Assembly: GCF_049670895.1 (NCBI RefSeq)
Contig: NZ_CP187170.1
Source of the DNA: Pasteurella sp049670895
Lineage (GTDB): Bacteria > Pseudomonadota > Gammaproteobacteria > Enterobacterales > Pasteurellaceae
DNA: 64,000 nt
Reading direction: 5' to 3' (one strand)
Shown: positions 35,832-45,130 of the stretch, one piece after another
Layout: the number at the start of each line of letters is the position of its first letter
Numbering within the stretch: the first letter of the stretch is position 1
Program-made: the position numbers and the translations under genes
Notes under the pieces: model-generated
Told to the model about the DNA's origin: nothing
Seen by the model: the letters and a program-made list of their open reading frames with translations, nothing else
Database searches by the model: none

Positions 35832-36437
35832 ATGACCGCACTTTTAAAAATTGGTTTAGTTTCAGTCTCCGATCGTGCTTCACAAGGGGTTTATGCCGAT
35901 CAAGGGATCCCCGAATTACAAGCATGGCTCGAAAAAGCATTATGTGATCCCTTTGAAGTGGAAACACGCTTAATTCCCGATGAGCAAGAGAAAATCGAAA
36001 AAACCTTATGTGAATTGGTAGATGATTGTCATTGCCATTTAGTTTTAACCACAGGCGGAACAGGGCCGGCAAAACGTGATGTCACGCCCGATGCCACACT
36101 CGCCGTGGCAGATCGTGAAATGCCGGGATTTGGTGAACAAATGCGACAAGTGAGTTTGCATTTTGTTCCTACGGCGATTTTGTCTCGTCAAGTTGGTGTG
36201 ATTCGCAAAAACAGCTTAATTTTAAATTTACCCGGTCAGCCAAAAGCCATTAAAGAAACCCTTGAAGGGGTGAAAGATGCAAACGGGCAGGTTTTAGTCA
36301 AAGGCATTTTTAGTGCTGTGCCTTATTGTTTACAACTGATTGAGGGGATTTACATTGATACTCACCCAGAGATAATCGAAAGTTTTAGACCCAAATCTGC
36401 CCGTCGCGAATGCTCTCAACAAGAAAGTGCGGTATAA
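35832..36437 (+). CDS. mog: Molybdopterin adenylyltransferase
   Basis: Adenylylates molybdopterin before metal insertion in molybdenum cofactor synthesis. The 201 residues (MTALLKIGLVSVSDRASQGVY...) contain LVLTTGGTGPAKRDVTPDAT and MPGFGEQMRQVSLHFVPTAILSRQVGV, nearly diagnostic of Mog rather than MoaB. The ATG at 35832 follows AGAGGAAAA. The first codons themselves form an uptake sequence (ATGACCGCACTTTT), and another lies in the last codons, so uptake sequences occupy both ends of the gene. The stand-alone mop gene at 12826 is another molybdenum protein in the window. Confidence 0.95.
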   Translation: MTALLKIGLVSVSDRASQGVYADQGIPELQAWLEKALCDPFEVETRLIPDEQEKIEKTLCELVDDCHCHLVLTTGGTGPAKRDVTPDATLAVADREMPGFGEQMRQVSLHFVPTAILSRQVGVIRKNSLILNLPGQPKAIKETLEGVKDANGQVLVKGIFSAVPYCLQLIEGIYIDTHPEIIESFRPKSARRECSQQESAV

Positions 36438-36451
36438 AAAGGAAAAGTATG

Positions 36452-36790
36452 ATGAAAAAAATTGAAGCCATTATTAAACCATTCAAATTAGATGATGTGC
36501 GTGAAAGTCTCTCAGACATTGGTATCACAGGCATGACCGTGACGGAAGTGAGAGGGTTTGGACGCCAAAAAGGGCATACCGAGCTGTATCGTGGTGCTGA
36601 GTACATGGTAGATTTCCTGCCTAAAGTCAAAATGGAAATTGTGATTCCCGATGAACAAGTGGATCAATGTATTGATGCCATTATGGAAAGTGCACAAACA
36701 GGCAAAATTGGCGATGGAAAAATTTTTGTGTACGATGTTGAACGTGTCATTCGCATTCGTACGGGCGAAGAAAATGAGGATGCCATTTAA
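36452..36790 (+). CDS. glnB: Nitrogen regulatory protein P-II
   Basis: Trimeric signal protein of 112 residues that reports 2-oxoglutarate and ATP/ADP status. It shows MKKIEAIIKPFKLDDVRESL, the T-loop with the uridylylation Tyr51 in RGAEYMVDF, and the second signature TGKIGDGKIFVYDVERVIRIRTGE. Two adjacent ATGs (36449, 36452) are possible starts. A longer upstream frame was rejected. It follows mog closely and is immediately followed by a TqsA-like transporter. Confidence 0.96.
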   Translation: MKKIEAIIKPFKLDDVRESLSDIGITGMTVTEVRGFGRQKGHTELYRGAEYMVDFLPKVKMEIVIPDEQVDQCIDAIMESAQTGKIGDGKIFVYDVERVIRIRTGEENEDAI

Positions 36791-38044
36791 ATGCTAAAGA
36801 TGGAATCTTCAATTGTCAGGGTGCTGGTCGCACTGGCGGCGATTGTGATTATTCTGGCGGGTGTAAAAATCGCCAGTGAAATTGCCGTGCCTTTTTTGCT
36901 GTCGCTTTTTATTGCGATTGTTTGCTCGCCATTAATTAAGTTTATGACCAATCGCAAAATCCCTCACTGGCTTGCGATCACCTTACTGCTTATTATGATC
37001 CTATTTGTGTTTTTCTTCTTACTAGGCTTGATCAACAGCACGGCAAGAGAATTTACACAATCCATTCCACAATACCGCCTTTTATTATTAGAACGTGTTG
37101 GATCCTTAGTCGTCCTTGCGAAAAAATGGCATATCCCTTTAGATGTGTCTGTGGAGCGTGTTATGGAATATATGGATCCGAGTGTCATCATGAACTTAGT
37201 GAGTAGCACATTACTGAGTTTCTCAGGGGTCGTCACCAACGTTTTCGTCTTATTTCTTGTGGTGATCTTCATGTTAAGCGAAGCCCCTTTTGCCAAACAT
37301 AAATTAGCCTTAGTTTTTAGCTCAGATATTCGCAATATTCACCGTGAAGAACATTACATTAACCGCATTTTACAAGGCGTGATCAGCTATCTTGGAGTGA
37401 AAACCTTAACCAGTTTATTAACGGGTTTCTGCGTGTATCTGCTCCTTGAACTCACCGATGTTCAGTATGCGATTTTATGGGCAACATTAAGTTTTCTTCT
37501 TAACTATATTCCTAACATTGGCTCGATCATCGCTGCCGTTCCCATTGTGGTGCAAGCCTTATTATTAAATGGCTTCCCGACAGGGCTTGGGGTGGCAATT
37601 GGGGTCGGGGCAATTAATATGATCGTCGGCAATATTATCGAACCCAAAATGATGGGACGCACCTTAGGCTTATCCACCTTAGTGGTGTTCTTATCCTTAC
37701 TCTTTTGGGGCTGGTTGCTCGGCACGGTGGGCATGTTGCTTTCTGTGCCACTGACCATGGTATTAAAAATTGCCCTTGAAGCCAGCCCAGAAACCATGAA
37801 ATACGCCATTTTGTTGGGCGATGTGAAAGACATCAACCGAGAAATTATCGATGCCAAACAAGAAGCAGCCGAACGCATGAAAGAGCAAGCTGAATGGGAA
37901 GAAAATGCGGAAGAAATTGCCGAAGCTATCGCCACCGCAAAAGAGCAAGCCAAAAATGAAGCCATTGCTGGCGTCATTGCGGAAGCAAAAGCAGAAGTTC
38001 AAGCCGAAATTCAAGCCATCGCCAATGCCACGGAGCAAAAATAA
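36791..38044 (+). CDS. AI-2E family transporter (TqsA-like) with acidic/alanine-rich tail
   Basis: Inner-membrane protein of 417 residues with about seven to eight hydrophobic segments. The core matches the AI-2E exporter family (LLNYIPNIGSIIAAVPIV and GNIIEPKMMGRTLGLSTLVVFLSLLFWGWLLG). TqsA of E. coli exports the autoinducer AI-2, but many members have other or unknown substrates. After the last helix, residues about 345-417 form a Lys/Glu/Ala-rich amphipathic tail. It starts directly after the glnB stop. Confidence 0.88.
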   Translation: MLKMESSIVRVLVALAAIVIILAGVKIASEIAVPFLLSLFIAIVCSPLIKFMTNRKIPHWLAITLLLIMILFVFFFLLGLINSTAREFTQSIPQYRLLLLERVGSLVVLAKKWHIPLDVSVERVMEYMDPSVIMNLVSSTLLSFSGVVTNVFVLFLVVIFMLSEAPFAKHKLALVFSSDIRNIHREEHYINRILQGVISYLGVKTLTSLLTGFCVYLLLELTDVQYAILWATLSFLLNYIPNIGSIIAAVPIVVQALLLNGFPTGLGVAIGVGAINMIVGNIIEPKMMGRTLGLSTLVVFLSLLFWGWLLGTVGMLLSVPLTMVLKIALEASPETMKYAILLGDVKDINREIIDAKQEAAERMKEQAEWEENAEEIAEAIATAKEQAKNEAIAGVIAEAKAEVQAEIQAIANATEQK

Positions 38045-38061
38045 CAAAATCTATTAAAAAC

Positions 38062-38096
38062 ACACCGCACTTTTTCTTGCTAGAAAAGTGCGGTGT
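38062..38096. terminator. Inverted uptake-sequence pair after the TqsA-like gene
   Basis: ACACCGCACTTTT and AAAAGTGCGGTGT form a perfect 13-pair stem around a nine-base loop, 18 bases after the stop, followed by TTGTTTAAA. Confidence 0.85.
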
Positions 38097-38285
38097 TTGT
38101 TTAAAGCTGATATGAGCGATTTAACTTGCTATTGACTATGTATTATCGCCTGAACATCCCGCCTCTGAGCCTCACTCCGTCATGCATAGCTTGTCTTTTA
38201 ACTGTAATGGCATATGATGGTGTATGGGGACATTTCTTTAAATGAATAAACAAACGTGATTGTTTTGTTTTAATAGGAAGTGGAT

Positions 38286-38801
38286 ATGCAAGAATATATT
38301 TGGTTTTTCCCACTTATTTTTATTTTTCATGAGCTGGAAGAAATCATTGGCATGAAACATTTTTTGAATAAGAATAGGTCGTTATTTCATCATAAATATC
38401 CGTTTATTTATAAGGTATCGCAAAATTTTAGTACGGAAGGATTTGCTTTTGCCGTATTAGAAGAATTTATCCTATGTATCGCTCTTTGTTTCTGTGCCTT
38501 CTTTATTATGAGTTGTGTGACTTTTGGGCTTTGGTTAGGCGCTTTTATTGCTTGTACTTTTCACTTTGTGATACATATCCTACAAACGCTCATTTTAAGG
38601 CAATATATTCCAGCAACAATAACAAGCATCATCTGTTTGCCTATTTCACTATGGATAATTTATCAATGTTTTTTGGCTCAAGAATATGGGCTAGCACAAA
38701 TATTCCCTTATCTCTGTATTGGCTTTTTTCTTGTGGCGATAAACTTATTTTTCGCACAAAAGCTTATTGGTATTTTCACTCGACTAATGAAGACGAATTG
38801 A
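38286..38801 (+). CDS. HXXEE-domain membrane protein of unknown function
   Basis: A 171-residue integral membrane protein. The N-terminus carries FIFHELEEIIGMKHFL, the HxxEE motif of the HXXEE family, whose function is not known. Four to five hydrophobic segments follow (about residues 55-75, 78-105, 112-130 and 140-160). The ATG at 38286 is preferred because AGGAAG lies six bases upstream; GTG at 38280 is in frame too. It stands alone between unrelated genes, and its leucine, isoleucine and phenylalanine content is very high. Confidence 0.78.
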   Translation: MQEYIWFFPLIFIFHELEEIIGMKHFLNKNRSLFHHKYPFIYKVSQNFSTEGFAFAVLEEFILCIALCFCAFFIMSCVTFGLWLGAFIACTFHFVIHILQTLILRQYIPATITSIICLPISLWIIYQCFLAQEYGLAQIFPYLCIGFFLVAINLFFAQKLIGIFTRLMKTN

Positions 38802-39031
38802 GATTAGCTGCCTGATTTAGTCTATTCTTATTTAAAATAAGGATGTATTCACTCAATCCACCTTGCTTTTATGTCTTTCGCCTTTCTTTCTCGATCCCGA
38901 TCGCAAAAAAGTGCGGTGTTTTTTTACAGGGTTTGGCAAAATTGCTAGATTAATGCGTACTAACTCTGTACAATCGCAACTCATTTTTTATAGGCGATAA
39001 TCAATGCCGTAATGTGTAACAACGAGGCACT

Positions 39032-40216
39032 ATGTTAGAAAAACAAAGCTGTGCTGAAAAGGCACAAAATGCAGTGAAAATGGTGGAATTTTCCGTTGAA
39101 CCTGCAAAGAAAATTAATTTAATGAATTTAACACGCCAACAAATGCGTGAGTTTTTTCAAGAATTGGGCGAAAAACCGTTTCGTGCCGATCAATTGGTGA
39201 AATGGATTTATCATTTTGGCGAAGATAACTTCGACAATATGACCAATATTAACAAGAAGTTAAGAGATAAATTAAAGCAAGTAGCTGAAATTAAAGCCCC
39301 TGAAGTGGCGGTGGAGCAACGTTCTGCCGATGGTACCATTAAATGGGCTATGCAAGTAGGCGATCAGCAAGTGGAAACGGTGTATATTCCTGAAGCAGAT
39401 CGTGCGACATTATGTGTATCTTCACAAGTGGGCTGTGCGTTGGCTTGTACTTTTTGTTCAACGGCACAACAAGGGTTTAACCGCAATTTAACGGTGTCGG
39501 AAATTATTGGTCAGGTTTGGCGTGCGTCAAAAATCATTGGGAATTTCGGGGTAACGGGCGTGCGACCAATCACTAACGTGGTGATGATGGGCATGGGCGA
39601 GCCATTATTAAATGTGGCTAATGTGGTGCCAGCAATGGAAATCATGCTAGATGATTTTGCGTATGGTTTATCAAAACGCCGTGTAACCTTATCGACTTCG
39701 GGAGTGGTGCCTGCGTTAGATAAATTAAGTGAAATGATTGATGTGGCGTTAGCCATTTCGTTACATGCCCCGAACGATGAATTGCGTGATGAAATTGTGC
39801 CAATCAATAAAAAATATAACATTAAGATGTTAATGGATTCGGTCAATCGTTATTTGAATGTGTCGAATGCTAATCACGGTAAAGTGACCATTGAATATGT
39901 GATGTTGGATCATGTTAATGATGGCGTGGAGCATGCTCATCAATTAGCACAGGTATTAAAAAATACCCCTTGCAAGATCAATTTGATCCCATGGAATCCG
40001 TTCCCTGAAGCACCTTATGCGAAAAGCTCAAATTCTCGCATTGATCGTTTTCAAAAAACATTAATGGAATATGGTTTCACTGTGATTGTGCGTAAAACAC
40101 GGGGCGATGATATTGATGCCGCTTGTGGGCAATTAGCTGGTGATGTGATTGACCGCACGAAACGGACGGCACAGAAAAAACAATTTGGCAAGGAAATTGC
40201 TGTGAGAAACCATTAA
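39032..40216 (+). CDS. rlmN: Dual-specificity rRNA/tRNA (adenine-C2)-methyltransferase
   Basis: Radical SAM enzyme that methylates A2503 of 23S rRNA and A37 of some tRNAs. The radical SAM cluster motif is CALACTFC (C-x3-C-x2-C). The methyl-carrying cysteine lies in DIDAACGQLAGD near the C-terminus, and the SAM-binding MMGMGEPLLN is present. The core family region begins INLMNLTRQQMREFFQELGEKPFRADQ. The 394-residue form uses ATG at 39032 after AACGAGG; ATG at 39080 (MVEFSVE) is a shorter alternative. Confidence 0.97.
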   Translation: MLEKQSCAEKAQNAVKMVEFSVEPAKKINLMNLTRQQMREFFQELGEKPFRADQLVKWIYHFGEDNFDNMTNINKKLRDKLKQVAEIKAPEVAVEQRSADGTIKWAMQVGDQQVETVYIPEADRATLCVSSQVGCALACTFCSTAQQGFNRNLTVSEIIGQVWRASKIIGNFGVTGVRPITNVVMMGMGEPLLNVANVVPAMEIMLDDFAYGLSKRRVTLSTSGVVPALDKLSEMIDVALAISLHAPNDELRDEIVPINKKYNIKMLMDSVNRYLNVSNANHGKVTIEYVMLDHVNDGVEHAHQLAQVLKNTPCKINLIPWNPFPEAPYAKSSNSRIDRFQKTLMEYGFTVIVRKTRGDDIDAACGQLAGDVIDRTKRTAQKKQFGKEIAVRNH

Positions 40217-40255
40217 TTCTGTTTCAGCATTTTCATGAATAAAAAAGGAGAAAAA

Positions 40256-40801
40256 ATGAACCGCACTTTTCGATTTTGGCTTGCAAGCATTTTTTCTCTT
40301 TTTCTTTGTGCTTGTGTTTCACAGCCTCAACGCTCAGAGTTTGATGCGAAACAAGCCGCAAAAGCACGAGTGGAACTGGGGTTAGGCTATTTGGCACAAC
40401 AGGATTTTGTGCGAGCTAAACAAAATTTTGATAAAGCGTTGAGTTATTCTTCCGATTTTTACTTAGTGCATTCTGCGTTGGCGTATTTTTATCAAACTCA
40501 AGGGCAAATTGAGCAAGCCTCAAAGGCATATGCCACGGCGATCAAACTCGATCCTTCGCAAGGTGATGTGTTAAATAATTATGGTGCGTTTTTATGTAGT
40601 CAAGGGGCATTTGAACAAGCCTATTTGCACTTTGAGCAGGCGTTGAAAAGTCAGCATTATTATCAATATGCGGATACTTATGAAAATATGGCGTTGTGTG
40701 CCTTTTCGCAGAAAAACCTTCAACGTTACCAACAAAGTGTGCAAAACCTCATGAAAATGGATGCAGCAAGGGCTCGACAACTTCCCACAATGAAAGAATA
40801 A
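40256..40801 (+). CDS. pilF: Type IV pilus biogenesis/stability lipoprotein PilF/PilW
   Basis: Outer-membrane lipoprotein with tetratricopeptide repeats that helps the PilQ secretin assemble. The ATG at 40256 (MNRTFRFWLASIFSLFLCAC) follows AGGAG and gives a lipobox LCAC. An upstream ATG at 40235 would lengthen the leader without benefit. TPR motifs are visible (ARVELGLGYLAQQDFVRAKQ; HSALAYFYQTQGQIEQASKAYATAIKLDP; LNNYGAFLCSQGAFEQAYLHFEQAL). The first codons form an uptake sequence (AACCGCACTTTT). Pilus genes matter for natural transformation in this family. Confidence 0.9.
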   Translation: MNRTFRFWLASIFSLFLCACVSQPQRSEFDAKQAAKARVELGLGYLAQQDFVRAKQNFDKALSYSSDFYLVHSALAYFYQTQGQIEQASKAYATAIKLDPSQGDVLNNYGAFLCSQGAFEQAYLHFEQALKSQHYYQYADTYENMALCAFSQKNLQRYQQSVQNLMKMDAARARQLPTMKE

Positions 40802-40923
40802 TGTGATGACCTATTAGAAAAATCTGTGGCTGAATGGCTTATCTGTGTAATAACTATTGCAAAAGCACGCTGACAACTTTAAACTTTAGCATTTGAATTT
40901 CTTGAAAATAGCGTGAGATAGTT

Positions 40924-41976
40924 ATGAATACTGCAATCAACAACACAGAGAAACCTGAGGTTACAGAGGTTACATTAGGTGAACAGTTCCGACAAACACG
41001 TGAAGCCTTAAATCTTTCCCTTGAAGATGTTTCTAAGCAAATTGCCTTAAGACCTTCTATCTTGCAGTTCATTGAAAATAATCAATTCATTCATCAATCC
41101 ATTCCCGCTACCTTTATGAAAGGTTACGTCAGAAATTATGCAAAATTTCTTAAATTACCTGAATCCACTTGGGCTCATGTGGATTTTGGTGATGATTATG
41201 CCAATGATTTAGGTAAAAATGCCAGATCGACACGTGCGGTGAATCAATATTCTTCCCATAATCGTTGGATTGGCTGGTGTAGTTTGATTGTGATTTTAAT
41301 TGTTGCGGGCATGACAGGGCTTTGGTGGTGGGAAAACTATCAGCAGTCAAATGTTGAGCGGGATAATTTAGTGCAAAACTATGTGGAAACCAATACGCCA
41401 GCAACGCCATTGGTGAGTGTGGATACGGTTAAACAAAATCCATCACCTAGTGAAAATACGGCGGAGATGGCAATTTCTCGTGCGGTACCAGAAGCAGAAA
41501 ATGCACCTGTTGTTATTACAGAAGAAAAACAAGGCATCGAAATTCCTGTAACGACGTTACCATTAAATGATGCCCCGAAAACGCAAAGCAATATCAATTC
41601 TGCCAATCAACCTGTGGTTCTTAATCCACAACAAATGCAGCCGATGACTTCATCTGATGTTTTAAAAGCTGAAATGGCAAAATTAGATGACTCACAAAAT
41701 ACTGCTGAACAGGGCGAAAATAATGCGACTGTGGTGAATAGCAATGATGAATTACACATTGAAGTGACAGGCACTTGTTGGATCAGTGTAAAAAATAAAA
41801 ATGGTCGTGTGTTAGCACAAAAAGAATATAAACAAGGTGAGATTTTAACCTTTAATGAAGGTGGGCCTTATTCATTAATTGTTGGGGCGCCAAGTAATGT
41901 GAATATCACCTATAAAGGCGAAGCTTACCCATTAAAAGTCGATGGGCGAGTGGCGAGATTTAAATTACCACAATAA
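40924..41976 (+). CDS. rodZ: Cytoskeletal membrane protein RodZ
   Basis: Couples MreB to the elongation machinery and sets rod shape. The 350 residues have an N-terminal cytoplasmic helix-turn-helix domain (LGEQFRQTREALNLSLEDVSKQIALRPSILQFIE, residues about 18-85), one transmembrane segment (WIGWCSLIVILIVAGMTGLWWW, about 116-137), a low-complexity linker rich in Asn, Pro and Thr, and a C-terminal DUF4115 beta domain (ELHIEVTGTCWISVKNKNGRVLAQ). It lies between pilF and ispG as in E. coli. Confidence 0.95.
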   Translation: MNTAINNTEKPEVTEVTLGEQFRQTREALNLSLEDVSKQIALRPSILQFIENNQFIHQSIPATFMKGYVRNYAKFLKLPESTWAHVDFGDDYANDLGKNARSTRAVNQYSSHNRWIGWCSLIVILIVAGMTGLWWWENYQQSNVERDNLVQNYVETNTPATPLVSVDTVKQNPSPSENTAEMAISRAVPEAENAPVVITEEKQGIEIPVTTLPLNDAPKTQSNINSANQPVVLNPQQMQPMTSSDVLKAEMAKLDDSQNTAEQGENNATVVNSNDELHIEVTGTCWISVKNKNGRVLAQKEYKQGEILTFNEGGPYSLIVGAPSNVNITYKGEAYPLKVDGRVARFKLPQ

Positions 41977-42016
41977 TGTGGCAAAACATGTAGCAGAGTA
42001 AAGGTAGCACACTACG

Positions 42017-43120
42017 ATGTTAGCAAAACCAAATATTAAACGTAGAGAATCGAAAAAAATCTATGTGGGCAATGTGCCTGTGGGGGGCGATGCACCCATT
42101 GCTGTGCAATCTATGACCAATACTCGCACCACTGATGTGGAGGCGACGGTTGCACAAATTAAAGCCTTGGAACGTGTTGGGGCGGATATTGTTCGTGTTT
42201 CTGTTCCAACGATGGATGCGGCGGAAGCATTTAAACTCATTAAACAGCAAGTCAATGTGCCTTTGGTGGCAGATATTCATTTTGATTATCGTATTGCATT
42301 AAAAGTGGCAGAGTATGGCGTGGATTGCTTGCGGATCAATCCCGGCAATATTGGACGTGAAGATCGTATTCGTGCCGTGGTGGATTGTGCTAGAGATAAA
42401 AATATTCCGATCCGTATTGGGGTGAATGCAGGATCTTTAGAAAAAGATTTGCAAGAAAAATATGGTGAACCTACCCCAGAAGCCTTATTGGAATCGGCAT
42501 TACGTCATGTGGAGATTTTAGATCGCCTTAATTTTGATCAATTTAAAGTGAGCGTGAAAGCCTCCGATGTATTTCTGGCGGTAGAAGCTTACCGTTTATT
42601 AGCGAAAGCCATTGTTCAACCCCTACATTTAGGGATCACCGAAGCAGGGGGCTTTCGTGCGGGGGCTGTGAAAAGTGCGGTGGGTTTAGGCATGCTTTTA
42701 GCCGAAGGTATTGGCGATACCTTACGTATTTCTTTGGCGGCAGATCCTGTCGAGGAAATCAAAGTGGGGTTTGATATTTTGAAATCATTGCGTATTCGTT
42801 CTCGTGGTATCAACTTTATTGCTTGCCCAACCTGTTCACGTCAGGAGTTTGATGTGATCGGTACCGTCAATGCACTTGAGCAACGTTTAGAGGATATTAT
42901 TACCCCGATGGACGTTTCGATTATTGGCTGTGTGGTGAATGGACCAGGCGAAGCCCTTGTTTCTGATTTAGGGGTCACAGGCGGCAACAAGAAAAGTGGT
43001 TATTACTTAGATGGTGAGCGTCAGAAAGAACGCTTTGATAATGAAGATTTAATTAATCAGTTAGAAGCCAAAATTCGTGCCAAAGTGGCAACGCAAGATC
43101 CCAAAAATAGAATTATTTAA
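42017..43120 (+). CDS. ispG: 4-hydroxy-3-methylbut-2-enyl diphosphate synthase
   Basis: Penultimate MEP-pathway enzyme, a [4Fe-4S] reductase acting on MEcPP. The 367 residues contain KKIYVGNVPVGGDAPIAVQSMTNT, LVADIHFDYRIAL, the GITEAGG segment, the cluster cysteines in IACPTCSRQEFD and GCVVNGPGEA, and the final EDL segment. Another MEP gene, dxr, is in the window at 20125. A short TA-rich gap separates it from rodZ. Confidence 0.97.
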   Translation: MLAKPNIKRRESKKIYVGNVPVGGDAPIAVQSMTNTRTTDVEATVAQIKALERVGADIVRVSVPTMDAAEAFKLIKQQVNVPLVADIHFDYRIALKVAEYGVDCLRINPGNIGREDRIRAVVDCARDKNIPIRIGVNAGSLEKDLQEKYGEPTPEALLESALRHVEILDRLNFDQFKVSVKASDVFLAVEAYRLLAKAIVQPLHLGITEAGGFRAGAVKSAVGLGMLLAEGIGDTLRISLAADPVEEIKVGFDILKSLRIRSRGINFIACPTCSRQEFDVIGTVNALEQRLEDIITPMDVSIIGCVVNGPGEALVSDLGVTGGNKKSGYYLDGERQKERFDNEDLINQLEAKIRAKVATQDPKNRII

Positions 43121-43152
43121 AATAACAAGAGAAAATGAAGTAGGACATTATT

Positions 43153-44424
43153 GTGGCAAAAACAATTCAAGCAATTCGTGGTATGAATGATTGTTCCCCA
43201 ACTGAAAGCCCATTATGGCAATGGGTGGAAGGTAAAGTGCGGTCAGTTTTACAAAATTATGGTTATTCTGAAGTACGCATGCCTATCGTGGAAAGTACGC
43301 CGTTATTTGCACGTGCGATTGGTGAAGTCACCGATGTGGTATCGAAAGAAATGTACACTTTCTGGGATAATGATGAACAATTAACGTTACGTCCAGAAGG
43401 CACCGCAGGTTGTGTGCGTGCGGCAATTGAACATGGTTGGATTTATAATCAAGAACAACGTTTATGGTATATGGGACCGATGTTCCGTCATGAGCGTCCA
43501 CAAAAAGGGCGTTATCGCCAATTCCATCAAGCTGGCGTGGAAGTGTTTGGTATTCCTAATCCTGAAATTGATGCCGAACTGATTATGTTAACCGCTCGTT
43601 TATGGAAAGCCTTGGGGATTTTTGAGCATGTAACATTACAGCTTAACTCAATCGGTTCTTTAGAAGCACGTAAAAATTACCGTTCTGCACTAGTTGAATT
43701 CTTACAACAACACGTTGATTTATTAAGTGATGAAGAAAAAGAACGTTTAGAGAAAAATCCACTGCGTATTTTAGATACCAAAAATCAAGCCTTACAAGAA
43801 GTGCTAAATGATGCACCGAAATTGTTAGATTATTTAGACGAAGAAAGCCGTGAACACTTCGCACAGCTTTGTGCATTGCTAGATGCTGTGGGTTTGCAAT
43901 ATGAAGTAAATCCTAAGTTAGTGCGTGGTTTGGATTATTACAACAAAACGGTGTTTGAATGGGTTACTTCCGCATTAGGTGCACAAGGCACCGTGTGTGG
44001 TGGTGGGCGTTATGACGGTCTTGTTGAGCAATTAGGTGGACATGCCACCACAGGTGTTGGTTTTGCCATGGGCTTAGAACGTTTGGTGTTATTAGTTCAA
44101 GAAGTCAATCAAAGCATCAGCTTGCCAAGTGCGGTGGATATTTATATGGTTTATCAAGGTGAAAACACCACATTAGCGGCATTCCAATTAGCCGAAACAC
44201 TACGCACCGAATTGCCAGATTTACGTGTTATGACCCATTGCAGCGGTGGGAATTTTAAAAAACAATTTAAACGTGCCGATAAAAGTGGTGCAACCTTTGC
44301 CTTGGTGATTGGTGAAAGTGAAGTACAACATCAACAGGTTGTGGTGAAGCACCTCCTTGGTGGGGCAGAACAACAAACCGTTGCATTAACGGACATTGTC
44401 GCTTACATTAAGAACAATTTATAG
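43153..44424 (+). CDS. hisS: Histidyl-tRNA synthetase
   Basis: Class II aminoacyl-tRNA synthetase. The 423 residues show motif 2 (YMGPMFRHERPQKGRYRQFHQ), the histidine-specific LVRGLDYYNKTVFEW, GGGRYDGLVEQLGG and motif 3 (GVGFAMGLERLVLL). A C-terminal anticodon-binding domain begins VDIYMVYQG. It starts with GTG (read MAKTIQAIRGMNDC) after TAGGA. It is followed by yfgM, the usual order. Confidence 0.97.
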   Translation: MAKTIQAIRGMNDCSPTESPLWQWVEGKVRSVLQNYGYSEVRMPIVESTPLFARAIGEVTDVVSKEMYTFWDNDEQLTLRPEGTAGCVRAAIEHGWIYNQEQRLWYMGPMFRHERPQKGRYRQFHQAGVEVFGIPNPEIDAELIMLTARLWKALGIFEHVTLQLNSIGSLEARKNYRSALVEFLQQHVDLLSDEEKERLEKNPLRILDTKNQALQEVLNDAPKLLDYLDEESREHFAQLCALLDAVGLQYEVNPKLVRGLDYYNKTVFEWVTSALGAQGTVCGGGRYDGLVEQLGGHATTGVGFAMGLERLVLLVQEVNQSISLPSAVDIYMVYQGENTTLAAFQLAETLRTELPDLRVMTHCSGGNFKKQFKRADKSGATFALVIGESEVQHQQVVVKHLLGGAEQQTVALTDIVAYIKNNL

Positions 44425-44441
44425 TCAAATAAGGATGCAAA

Positions 44442-45056
44442 ATGGCTTATACAATTGAAGAAGAACAAGAACTGAATCAGCTTAAAGCATGGTGGAGCGA
44501 GAATCATAAAACCGTTATCGCTTCTGTGGTGTTAGCGTTTGCTGCAATATTTGCTTGGAATTATTGGAAAAGCTACCAACTGGTTAAAAATCAACAAGCC
44601 TCTGCCGCTTACGAACATTTAATTTATACCACCCGTGATGATTTAACGGAACGTAATAAACAAATTGAAAGTTTTATCAAAGAGAATAGCAATGATGCTT
44701 ATGCGACATTAGCATTATTAGATAAAGCCAAATTTGAGGTGGAAAAACAGCTTTACGCTTTAGCAGAGAAAACCTTAAAACAAGCTATTTCTCGTGCACC
44801 TGATGAAATTTTAGTGTCTATTGCGGCATTACGTTTAGCCTCCGTGCAGTATCAACAGCATGATTTTAATGCAGCACTAGATAGCCTAAAACAAGTGAAA
44901 TCCACGGCTTGGGACAGTAAAAAATATCATTTAATGGGGGATATTTTCCTCGCAAAAGGCGATATGGCGAATGCTAAAATAAATTATGAAAAAGCACAAC
45001 AAAATGCCTCACCACTTGAAGCACAGTGGTTACAAGTGCGATTAAATAATTTATAG
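44442..45056 (+). CDS. yfgM: SecYEG-associated tetratricopeptide protein YfgM
   Basis: Inner-membrane protein of 204 residues with one N-terminal transmembrane segment (VIASVVLAFAAIFAWNYW, about residues 23-40). A periplasmic TPR-like domain of helical repeats follows. The YfgM family binds the SecYEG translocon and PpiD. In E. coli it is followed by bamB; here a terminator and hscC follow instead, so bamB is not at this place. Confidence 0.9.
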   Translation: MAYTIEEEQELNQLKAWWSENHKTVIASVVLAFAAIFAWNYWKSYQLVKNQQASAAYEHLIYTTRDDLTERNKQIESFIKENSNDAYATLALLDKAKFEVEKQLYALAEKTLKQAISRAPDEILVSIAALRLASVQYQQHDFNAALDSLKQVKSTAWDSKKYHLMGDIFLAKGDMANAKINYEKAQQNASPLEAQWLQVRLNNL

Positions 45057-45063
45057 TTGAGTC

Positions 45064-45097
45064 AAGGCTTGGGGTCGGTTCCCCCAAGCCTTTTTGT
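45064..45097 (+). terminator. Intrinsic terminator after yfgM
   Basis: AAGGCTTGGGG and CCCCAAGCCTT form an 11-pair stem around a seven-base loop, followed by TTTGTTAT. It ends the rlmN/ispG/hisS side of the locus. Confidence 0.92.
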
Positions 45098-45130
45098 TAT
45101 CTAAATTTTCTGTCAAATAAGGGCATGTAA

